From NCBI GenBank assembly GCA_964630015.1, contig CAZVTJ010000025.1, positions 1-11,844 on the forward strand: DNA of 11,844 nt, read 5' to 3'. Position 1 is the stretch's first letter. Every line of letters begins with the position of its first letter. The translations under genes and the position numbers were made by a program. Under the pieces are notes generated by a model, which saw nothing but the letters and a program-made list of their open reading frames with translations, was not told where the DNA came from and did no database searches. The stretch is from CAZERT01 sp964630015 (GTDB lineage: Bacteria > Patescibacteriota > Microgenomatia > UBA10105 > UBA927). Below, piece after piece: positions 6,486-11,844 of this stretch.

Positions 6486-6512
6486 ATCATAAATATATGT
6501 GTTTTCTGTCAC
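6486..6512 (-). promoter_or_regulatory. Weak promoter candidate for the TasA-like gene
   Basis: On the minus strand GTGACA (6507-6512) and TATGAT (6486-6491) each match five of six consensus bases, but the spacer is only 15 bp, below the optimum. The -10 overlaps a TGATC-GGT-GATCA inverted repeat (6477-6489) that could be an operator. The transcript would carry a leader of about 190 nt. No better candidate is visible nearer the start. Confidence 0.25.
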
Positions 6513-6784
6513 ATTATATTTGGTAATTTCCAGAATTTATTAATAGATATAGTTTTTCTAATAAGCTAAATGTCTCGCCTTTATGTTTCAGGATGCCAGA
6601 AATAGAATTTTTATAATTTATTCCGAGTTTTTCATTAGGAAAACGAAAGAAAATATGTTTTAAAAGAGACCATTAGGAACCGAAAGTCATCCTTGTCGAC
6701 TAAAACCGGTTCACCAATCACACGCGGGATCTCTTGGATACGCATTGGAAGTGTTTTGATGTTACCTCTGTATCCAAATTTTTC

Positions 6785-6813
6785 TTGCTTCTTTGTTTTA
6801 TTATTTGTATACT
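6785..6813 (+). promoter_or_regulatory. Promoter of the ileS T-box leader
   Basis: TTGCTT (6785-6790) and TATACT (6808-6813) are separated by exactly 17 bp, a near-consensus sigma-70-type promoter. It would start transcription at about 6820, just upstream of the first paired elements of the T-box leader. That agreement in position supports both calls. Confidence 0.7.
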
Positions 6814-6819
6814 AATCAT

Positions 6820-7010
6820 ATTCCGTTTCAATACGCCAGACCTGCTATCAACAGGGAGGAAATTTCCGCGTAGAACGAAGAACCGTTTTATACAAAACGA
6901 AGTAGACCGTTCCGGAATACGCACGTGTTGCGTCCAATGAGTCCCAATGTATGGGAGAACCAAGGTGGTACCACGGAGCCGTCCGTCCTTGCGAGAGGGG
7001 ACGGTTTTTT
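6820..7010 (+). promoter_or_regulatory. T-box leader (tRNA-Ile-sensing riboswitch) controlling ileS
   Basis: T-box leaders bind a cognate tRNA and read its charging state; uncharged tRNA stabilises an antiterminator. The T-box AAGGTGGTACCACGG lies at 6962-6976 (consensus AGGGTGGNACCGCG). The antiterminator is textbook: CAAGG (6961-6965) pairs with CCTTG (6987-6991), the bulge is TGGTACC (6966-6972), and ACGG (6973-6976) pairs with CCGT (6983-6986). UGGU in the bulge would pair with an ACCA tRNA end, fitting the A discriminator of tRNA-Ile. Upstream are TCCCA/TGGGA (6942-6956), ACGCA/TGCGT (6919-6933), and a two-part stem GAACG/CGTTC plus CGTTTT/AAAACG (6873-6912). The latter's internal loop has GAA opposite AGTA, like the S-turn of stem II. 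A short first stem, TACGC/GCGTA (6832-6872), contains CCTG/CAGG with the loop CTATCAA, offering ATC as an Ile specifier. The specifier assignment is less certain than the rest. Confidence 0.9.
6979..7010 (+). terminator. Intrinsic terminator of the ileS T-box leader
   Basis: CCGTCC (6979-6984) pairs with GGACGG (6999-7004), with an inner CCT/AGG, and is followed by six T (7005-7010). Its 5' arm overlaps bases used by the antiterminator (6983-6986), so the two forms exclude each other. This is the expected attenuation switch: termination when tRNA-Ile is charged, readthrough into ileS when it is not. Confidence 0.92.
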
Positions 7011-7017
7011 GTTGCCT

Positions 7018-9900
7018 ATGAAACACTTTTGCGTTGATGATTTCCAAAAAAAAGTCGAATATCCAAAGCTTGAGGAGCAGGTACTGGAGTATTGGGAGAA
7101 AACTCATGCATTTGAGGAATCGGTAACGTCGCGGCCCAGCGATAAACCGTACCACTTCTATGACGGTCCGCCGTTTGCCACAGGACTACCCCATTATGGA
7201 CATATCGTTGCGTCTGTCATGAAAGATGTCGTGCCGCGGTACTGGACAATGAAGGGATACCGGGTTGAACGGAAATGGGGATGGGATTGCCACGGCCTTC
7301 CGGTTGAAAACATTCTGGAAAAAGAGCTGAATCTGAAAACGAAAAAAGACATCATCGAATATGGGGTTGACCGTTTCAACGAAGCCTGCAGGTCGACGGT
7401 TCTGCGATATGCAACCGAGTGGAAGAAAACGATACGCCGGATCGGCCGGTGGGTGGACATGGAAAACGATTACAAAACCATGGACCCGCCGTTTATGGAA
7501 TCCGTATGGTGGGTGTTTAAACAGCTTTGGAACAAAGGGCTTATCTACAAGGATTATAAAGCCATGCATATATGCCCCAGGTGCGTTACCCCGCTTTCCA
7601 ATTTTGAAGTGACACAGGGATATAAGGACGTAACCGATATTTCCGTCTATGCCCGGTTTGCTCTTCACGGACAAAATGACGTACTAGGAAACGAACCGGT
7701 ATTTGCAGTTGCCTGGACAACAACACCCTGGACACTTCCGGGAAATGTATTGCTTGCTGTTGGCAACGAGATTTCCTACGTGGTAGTTCGGGTTGAAAAT
7801 ACGCGCTATCTTGTGGCAAAAGACCGCGTGAAGTCAGTATTTGGCGATACGGAAGTAGCGGTCGAAAAAACAATAATTGGCAGCCAGCTGGTTGACATGG
7901 AACTTACCTATGAGCCTCTTTTTTCCTATTTTGCGGATACGGAGCATGCATTCCGTGTGGTAAGCGGTGATTTCGTTACCCTTGATGAAGGAACCGGAAT
8001 AGTCCACATTGCGCCGGCATTTGGAGAAAACGATTATACACTTGGCAAACGGGAACAGATTCCGCTTGTGCAACATGTGACGATGGAAGGGAAATTCACC
8101 AAAGATGTTGTTGATTTTGCTGGTCTTGAGGTAAAACCGAAAGGGTATCCCACCAAAACGGACCTGGCGATTGTTGAGTTTTTGAAGAATCAGGGAAAAG
8201 TGGTAAAAACGGAGAAAATAACCCACAGCTATCCGCATTGCTGGCGGTGCGATACCCCGCTTCTTAACTACGCGACAAGTTCATGGTTTGTTGCCGTGAC
8301 GAAGATCAAAGATACGCTGATTGCTAACAACGAAGCGATATCCTGGGTTCCGTCCCACATGAAGGAAGGCCGGTTCGGACAGTGGTTGGCAGGGGCCAGG
8401 GACTGGGCAATATCCAGAAGCCGCTATTGGGGAACACCGCTTCCCATATGGGAAAGTGAAGACGGGTCGCGACTGTGCGTCGGGAGTATTGCGGAACTGG
8501 AAACGTTAACAGGCAAAAAAGTAACGGACTTGCACAAGCATAAAATCGATGATCTGATTATCAAAAAAGAAGGAAAAACGTATAAACGGATTCCCGATGT
8601 GCTGGACTGCTGGTTTGAATCCGGTTCCATGCCGTACGGACAGATGCATTATCCGTTTGAAAATACGGAAAAGTTTTTGTCTTCCTACCCGGCACAGTTT
8701 ATTGCCGAAGGCCAGGATCAAACACGGGGATGGTTCTATACCCTCCACGTGCTGGCAACCGCCCTGACAAAACATCCACATCCCTCCATTGACGTCGGGA
8801 AGGAAGTGCCGGCATTTTACAACGTTATCGTTAACGGTATCGTGCTTGCCGAAGACGGGAAAAAGATGAGCAAGAGATTGAAAAACTATCCTGATCCGGA
8901 AGAAGTGATCGCAAAATACGGGGCAGATGCGCTCCGGTATTATCTTCTGACGCAGCCGGTCATGGAGGCACAGTCCATGAATTTTTCCGAAAAAGACGTC
9001 CGGGATACGTACAATAAAATCGTTAATGCCCTGTGGAATAGTCTGTCGTTTTACCGGCTGTATGCGACGGATGATATTCATCCAAAATTCACATCGCGCC
9101 ATCCATTGGACAGGTGGATCATTTCGCGGCTGCAGCATACGATACAAACCGTTACCGATGCCATGGAAACATACTGTTTGGTCAATGCAACGCGGCCACT
9201 GGGCGAGTTTGTGACCGATCTGTCAGGGTGGTATATCCGGCGGTCCCGTGACAGGATGAAACATGACCAAATGAAGGATGAATCACGCGTTGCCCTCGAG
9301 ACGCTTGGGTATGTGCTGGAGACATTTTCCGAGCTTTGTGCCCCTTTTATTCCGTTTCTATCTGAGTTGATATATCAAAACACCGGTGAACGGAAATCGT
9401 CGGTTCATATCAACCGTTGGCCTACAGTAGAGACATCACTTATGGATGGTCAGCTTGAACTGCAGATGAATGAGGTGCGCCTGATCGTAGAAAAGATTTT
9501 GTCCGTACGCAAAGCCGTGTCGATACCGGTGCGCCAACCGCTTGCGTCAGCAACAATTTATGGGAACTCTCAGCAATTGCCCGATGAACTTGTTGCCATT
9601 ATCCGTGATGAAACGAACATCAAAGCTATTGTCTGGGATAAGGCACATGATGATGCGCTATCCGTGCAACTGGACACGACAATCACCAAAGAATTGGCAG
9701 AGGAGGGACGGCTGCGTGAGCTTATCCGCACGGTGCAGGGGGCCAGAAAAGAGGCAGGATGCAGCGTAAGTGCCCGGATTGTGCTGACACTTCCGGCAGA
9801 ATACAAAACGTTACCGGAACAGGCGCTTGATAAACTCAAAACGGAAACGTTAGCTGATGAAATCTTATGGGGAGATTTATTAAAACTGTCGATCCGATAA
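7018..9900 (+). CDS. ileS: Isoleucyl-tRNA synthetase, eukaryote-like type 2
   Basis: IleS charges tRNA-Ile with isoleucine and hydrolyses misformed Val-tRNA. The 960-residue product is a class I synthetase. It has GPPFATGLPHYGHI (50-63), the form of the HIGH motif typical of type 2 (eukaryote-like) IleS, a WDCHGLPVE block, the CP1 editing-domain motif TTPWTLPGN (235-243), and GTGIVHIAPAFGENDY. Two Cys pairs, CPRC (186-189) and CWRC (408-411), probably bind zinc. The KMSKR loop is at 616-620. An anticodon-binding domain and a C-terminal tail without the zinc finger of type 1 enzymes complete it. Type 2 enzymes are generally mupirocin-insensitive; that is family knowledge. The start at 7018 is chosen because an in-frame ATG at 6925 lies inside the T-box leader and would translate through the terminator. 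No Shine-Dalgarno precedes 7018. The 3' end overlaps rodA by 34 nt. Confidence 0.97.
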   Translation: MKHFCVDDFQKKVEYPKLEEQVLEYWEKTHAFEESVTSRPSDKPYHFYDGPPFATGLPHYGHIVASVMKDVVPRYWTMKGYRVERKWGWDCHGLPVENILEKELNLKTKKDIIEYGVDRFNEACRSTVLRYATEWKKTIRRIGRWVDMENDYKTMDPPFMESVWWVFKQLWNKGLIYKDYKAMHICPRCVTPLSNFEVTQGYKDVTDISVYARFALHGQNDVLGNEPVFAVAWTTTPWTLPGNVLLAVGNEISYVVVRVENTRYLVAKDRVKSVFGDTEVAVEKTIIGSQLVDMELTYEPLFSYFADTEHAFRVVSGDFVTLDEGTGIVHIAPAFGENDYTLGKREQIPLVQHVTMEGKFTKDVVDFAGLEVKPKGYPTKTDLAIVEFLKNQGKVVKTEKITHSYPHCWRCDTPLLNYATSSWFVAVTKIKDTLIANNEAISWVPSHMKEGRFGQWLAGARDWAISRSRYWGTPLPIWESEDGSRLCVGSIAELETLTGKKVTDLHKHKIDDLIIKKEGKTYKRIPDVLDCWFESGSMPYGQMHYPFENTEKFLSSYPAQFIAEGQDQTRGWFYTLHVLATALTKHPHPSIDVGKEVPAFYNVIVNGIVLAEDGKKMSKRLKNYPDPEEVIAKYGADALRYYLLTQPVMEAQSMNFSEKDVRDTYNKIVNALWNSLSFYRLYATDDIHPKFTSRHPLDRWIISRLQHTIQTVTDAMETYCLVNATRPLGEFVTDLSGWYIRRSRDRMKHDQMKDESRVALETLGYVLETFSELCAPFIPFLSELIYQNTGERKSSVHINRWPTVETSLMDGQLELQMNEVRLIVEKILSVRKAVSIPVRQPLASATIYGNSQQLPDELVAIIRDETNIKAIVWDKAHDDALSVQLDTTITKELAEEGRLRELIRTVQGARKEAGCSVSARIVLTLPAEYKTLPEQALDKLKTETLADEILWGDLLKLSIR

Positions 9901-10949
9901 GTTTGCTGCTTATCACCGCGATTTCCTTTTTCGGGATTTTTTTGCTGCTCACCATTTCCAAAAGCCTGTTCTTTTCACAACTGGAGTTTTTCCTTGTCGG
10001 CATCGTGGTCGTTTTTCTTTTATCTTCCGTAGATGGTCCGGTGTACCGTTGGTTTGCACCGATTGCATACATTTTCTTATGTTTGTTTCTTGCATCGTCC
10101 TATCTTGGACCATCGGTACGCGGCGCAACACGGTGGTTTGAAGTCGGGGGTATCAGACTTCAACCGTCCGAACTTGCCAAACCGCTATTCCTGCTTTCCA
10201 TAGCGTATTTTTTAACGCGCTTTCCGCCCAGGACAATGCGGCATATCCTGTTGCACTTCGGATTATTTATTGTGCCGTTTTTTTTGGTATTCAAGCAGCC
10301 GGATTTGGGTTCCAGTTTGGTATACACGGCCATGTGGGCGGCAATGATGGTTGCAGGAGGACTGCGCATCCGGTATGCATTCGGGGCTGTGGGATTTTTC
10401 GGTATCCTTTCCCCGCTGATCTATCATTTACTGGCCCCATATCAAAAATCACGCATCATAACATTCCTGAACCCCGCACTCGATCCCAAAGGTGCAGGGT
10501 ATAACGCGATCCAGGCCATGATTGCCGTCGGAAGCGGACAATGGTTCGGACGGGGACTGGGATTCGGAACACAGTCACATCTGGAATTTTTGCCTGAGGC
10601 GCACACGGATTTTATTTTTGCATCGCTTATTGAGGAACTTGGACTGGTGGGCGGATTGGCATTATTTGCAGCCTATATTTTCCTGTTGTGGAGGATCGTA
10701 TCGCCCCTTATCCGGGCAGAGGAATCCGATGCATTCACGTATATCTATTCCGTCGGGCTTTTTGCGATGCTCTTAGTTCAGATTTTCGTCAATACCGGCA
10801 TGAATATGGGCATTATCCCGGTTACCGGTATTACTTTGCCGCTTGTTTCCTATGGCGGCAGTTCCATTCTGTCGGTGTGTACCTCGTTTGGGATCCTTTG
10901 GGCAATCCGGACGAAGTCCGGCCGTATGCACACCATTGCAATACGGTAA
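9867..10949 (+). CDS. rodA: Rod-shape SEDS glycosyltransferase RodA
   Basis: RodA is the SEDS peptidoglycan polymerase of cell elongation, working in the membrane with PBP2. The 360-residue polytopic protein has about ten membrane helices. Family signatures are RWFEVGGIRLQPSELAKP, KQPDLGSSLVY, GSGQWFGRGLGFGTQSHLEFLPE followed by HTDFIFASLIEELGLVG (the loop with the putative catalytic Asp), and NTGMNMGIIPVTGITLPLVSYGGSS near the end. RodA is preferred over FtsW because of the LPEAHTDFIFA form, NTGMNMGIIPVTGI, and the position outside the division cluster, where a separate FtsW already lies. The start ATG at 9867 sits 34 nt inside ileS in another frame. No clear Shine-Dalgarno is present, so translation is probably coupled to ileS and expression may follow the T-box. 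No mreB or PBP2 gene is in the window. Confidence 0.93.
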   Translation: MGRFIKTVDPISLLLITAISFFGIFLLLTISKSLFFSQLEFFLVGIVVVFLLSSVDGPVYRWFAPIAYIFLCLFLASSYLGPSVRGATRWFEVGGIRLQPSELAKPLFLLSIAYFLTRFPPRTMRHILLHFGLFIVPFFLVFKQPDLGSSLVYTAMWAAMMVAGGLRIRYAFGAVGFFGILSPLIYHLLAPYQKSRIITFLNPALDPKGAGYNAIQAMIAVGSGQWFGRGLGFGTQSHLEFLPEAHTDFIFASLIEELGLVGGLALFAAYIFLLWRIVSPLIRAEESDAFTYIYSVGLFAMLLVQIFVNTGMNMGIIPVTGITLPLVSYGGSSILSVCTSFGILWAIRTKSGRMHTIAIR

Positions 10950-10964
10950 TCCAGCTGGTAGAAT
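10936..10964 (+). promoter_or_regulatory. Promoter for rplU, leaderless geometry
   Basis: TTGCAA (10936-10941) and TAGAAT (10959-10964) are spaced by 17 bp, overlapping the rodA stop. Only 8 nt follow before the rplU ATG at 10973, so the transcript would begin at or within a few bases of the start codon. The spacer contains the palindrome CCAGCTGG (10951-10958). No Shine-Dalgarno fits in the gap. Elements are seen; activity is inferred. Confidence 0.55.
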
Positions 10965-10972
10965 ATGTCCTT

Positions 10973-11281
10973 ATGTTCGCAGTAATTTCCATTTCGAAAA
11001 AACAATTTATTGTTTCCCCCGGAGACATCATTGATGTTGGCCACATTGAAGGAAAAGAAGGGGATACGGTTGCAGTTGACGGGGTACTTTTGTTCCATGA
11101 CGGAAAAAAGACAACTTTGGGAAAACCGTTCATCAAGAATCTTTCCGTGAAGGCACAGATCGTTTCTCAGAAAAAAGGCGAAAAAATTAACGTACGACGC
11201 TATAAGCATAAAGTACGGTACCGGAAATCAACAGGATTCCGCGCTCTGTTGACGGGTGTTAAAATAGTCAGCATAGGCTGA
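10973..11281 (+). CDS. rplU: 50S ribosomal protein L21 (bL21)
   Basis: bL21 is a large-subunit protein that binds 23S rRNA. The product is 102 residues, the usual family length. It starts MFAVISISKKQFIVSPGDII, matching the typical YAVIxxGGKQYxVxxGD opening although the usual GG is SK here. The middle has VLLFHDGKKTTLGKP, and the basic C-terminal block RRYKHKVRYRKSTGFR followed by the T-G-V-K-I strand is the L21 signature. The start is set by this alignment; the same frame is open upstream to 10688, but that part lies inside rodA. rplU usually precedes rpmA (L27), yet here the next gene is a methyltransferase 4 nt downstream. Its own promoter-like element lies directly upstream. Confidence 0.95.
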   Translation: MFAVISISKKQFIVSPGDIIDVGHIEGKEGDTVAVDGVLLFHDGKKTTLGKPFIKNLSVKAQIVSQKKGEKINVRRYKHKVRYRKSTGFRALLTGVKIVSIG

Positions 11282-11282
11282 C
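11267..11282 (+). repeat. Perfect 6-bp hairpin across the rplU stop codon
   Basis: GTCAGC (11267-11272), loop ATAG, and GCTGAC (11277-11282) form a perfect stem. It covers the rplU TGA (11279-11281) and ends 3 nt before the next ATG at 11286. Its loop and 3' arm include AGG, the only Shine-Dalgarno-like bases for that gene. A ribosome finishing rplU would melt it, which suggests translational coupling. Pairing is seen; role is inferred. Confidence 0.45.
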
Positions 11283-11285
11283 ACC

Positions 11286-11844
11286 ATGAACGACTATCTT
11301 CTTATTTTTGGCAGGACACCGGAACTATCCCGCGTGGAAGCACAGGTATTTTTCCCTACTCTTGGAGATATACGTCCCGATATTATGCGCGTTTCCCCGG
11401 AACCCGTTGTCTGTGACGGAAGAACCATTCCGGTTGAGCGAATGATAGACATACTTGGGGGAACCGTAAAAATCGCGCGAATGCTGGCTGTTGGGGCCCA
11501 ACCGAACGCTACAGATATTGCAAACCTCCTGAGCTCGGCTGTTGTTGACCGGGATATCGTGTTTGGCGTGAGTGCATACGGACTATCCCTTCCCAAAGCC
11601 CTGCTTGCGCAGGTGAAACAGGAGTTAAAACAACAGGGCCGGTCTGTCCGGTATGTGGGTGCGACGGGCGAAACGCTCTCCAGTGTTACCGTTTCCAAAA
11701 ATAATGCCTGTGAATTGTGTATCGTTGCTCAGGGAGACACCGTGTATGTTGCCCAGACGGTTGCGGTTCAGGATTTTACACGGTGGAGTAATCTTGATTA
11801 CGGCAGACCATACAGGAATACCAAAATGGGGATGCTTCCTCCCA
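11286..11844 (+). CDS. Trm11/TrmG10-like RNA methyltransferase, N-terminal part (3' truncated by window)
   Basis: The frame is open to the window edge, giving 186 residues and no stop. The opening MNDYLLIFGRTPELSRVEAQ matches the start of the Trm11/TrmG10-like family, SAM-dependent enzymes of archaea, eukaryotes and some bacteria that N2-methylate guanosine 10 of tRNA. Near the end comes DYGRPYRNTKMGMLPP, matching the conserved R-P-x-R-(D/N)-x-x-x-G-M-L-P-P-K linker before the Rossmann methyltransferase domain. The middle should correspond to the THUMP-like RNA-binding region, though the match there is weak. The catalytic (D/N)PP(Y/F) motif would lie beyond the window, so activity cannot be judged. 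It starts 4 nt after rplU, separated by a small hairpin, and is probably co-transcribed with it. The substrate could also be a different RNA. Confidence 0.72.
   Translation, partial: MNDYLLIFGRTPELSRVEAQVFFPTLGDIRPDIMRVSPEPVVCDGRTIPVERMIDILGGTVKIARMLAVGAQPNATDIANLLSSAVVDRDIVFGVSAYGLSLPKALLAQVKQELKQQGRSVRYVGATGETLSSVTVSKNNACELCIVAQGDTVYVAQTVAVQDFTRWSNLDYGRPYRNTKMGMLPP

Larger units (their letters stand above)
6306..6784. other. AT-rich intergenic region with no gene
   Basis: About 480 bp lie between the TasA-like gene (leftward) and the ileS promoter (rightward). I see no credible coding sequence, tRNA or long repeat here. Base composition is clearly more AT-rich than the flanking genes. Contents worth noting are a nested inverted repeat followed by eight T at 6371-6426, a TGATC-GGT-GATCA inverted repeat at 6477-6489, and a weak leftward promoter candidate next to it. 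Further short palindromes, AACCGGTT and GTCGAC, lie near 6695-6710. It most likely holds divergent control signals for the two flanking units. Confidence 0.7.

Noticed and set aside
6583..6663. 26-codon plus-strand reading frame in the AT-rich spacer
   Set aside because: It has no Shine-Dalgarno and no sign of coding composition.
6734..6940. 68-residue plus-strand reading frame with a hydrophobic segment
   Set aside because: It overlaps the ileS promoter and T-box stems, has no ribosome binding site, and its hydrophobicity comes from the T-rich promoter region.
6925..7017. In-frame 31-residue N-terminal extension of IleS from ATG 6925
   Set aside because: It lies inside the T-box leader and crosses the T-box and terminator; the family's N-terminus aligns from 7018.
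6718..7155. 145-residue minus-strand reading frame
   Set aside because: It is antisense to the T-box leader and the start of ileS, with low-complexity composition and no recognisable motif.
10688..10972. 95-residue N-terminal extension of L21
   Set aside because: It is an out-of-frame reading of rodA; L21 homology begins at 10973.
11249..11277. Promoter before the methyltransferase gene (TTGACG, 17 bp, CATAGG)
   Set aside because: The -10 matches only three of six consensus bases and lies in the stop-start hairpin; co-transcription with rplU is simpler.
1..11844. CRISPR arrays, insertion sequences, tRNA or rRNA genes, defence systems
   Set aside because: No spaced direct repeats, transposase-like frame, cloverleaf or known defence motif was found on reading both strands.

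Overview
The window looks like part of a small, compact bacterial genome of the Candidate Phyla Radiation, most likely Microgenomates-like. That placement is inference. It rests on the trimmed division cluster, tight gene overlaps, weak or absent Shine-Dalgarno sites, a eukaryote-type (type 2) IleS, a SipW-type secretion pair and a Trm11-like RNA methyltransferase. TGA ends murG, ftsZ, rplU and the peptidase gene, so the standard code applies and the recoded SR1/Gracilibacteria lineages are excluded.

Layout. Bases 1-4520 (+) carry a reduced dcw cluster: the 3' end of ftsW, then murG, ftsQ, ftsA and ftsZ, joined by overlaps or short gaps. murC, murB and ddl, which often lie between murG and ftsQ, are absent. 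ftsA appears to have its own promoter inside the end of ftsQ, placed so that its mRNA would be leaderless. The block makes lipid II (MurG), supplies a septal SEDS polymerase (FtsW), and builds the Z ring (FtsZ), its membrane tether (FtsA) and the divisome scaffold (FtsQ).

Bases 4652-6288 (-) hold a two-gene surface module. A TasA/camelysin-like secreted protein with a SipW-type signal peptide and a perfect Shine-Dalgarno comes first. An ER-type signal peptidase I follows, and its C-terminal extension carries a motif resembling the signal peptide of its own substrates. A 26-nt RNA hairpin separates the two genes.

Bases 6306-6784 are AT-rich and non-coding. From 6785 comes a well-formed promoter and a roughly 190-nt T-box leader with a classic T-box sequence, an antiterminator and a mutually exclusive intrinsic terminator. 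It controls ileS at 7018-9900. ileS overlaps rodA, the elongation SEDS polymerase, which is followed by rplU (ribosomal protein L21) with a second promoter of leaderless geometry. Last is the 5' part of a Trm11/TrmG10-like RNA methyltransferase gene cut by the window edge.

The main points of interest are the T-box leader (a regulator best known from Firmicutes and Actinobacteria), the peptidase with a substrate-like extension, and the two apparent leaderless promoters.
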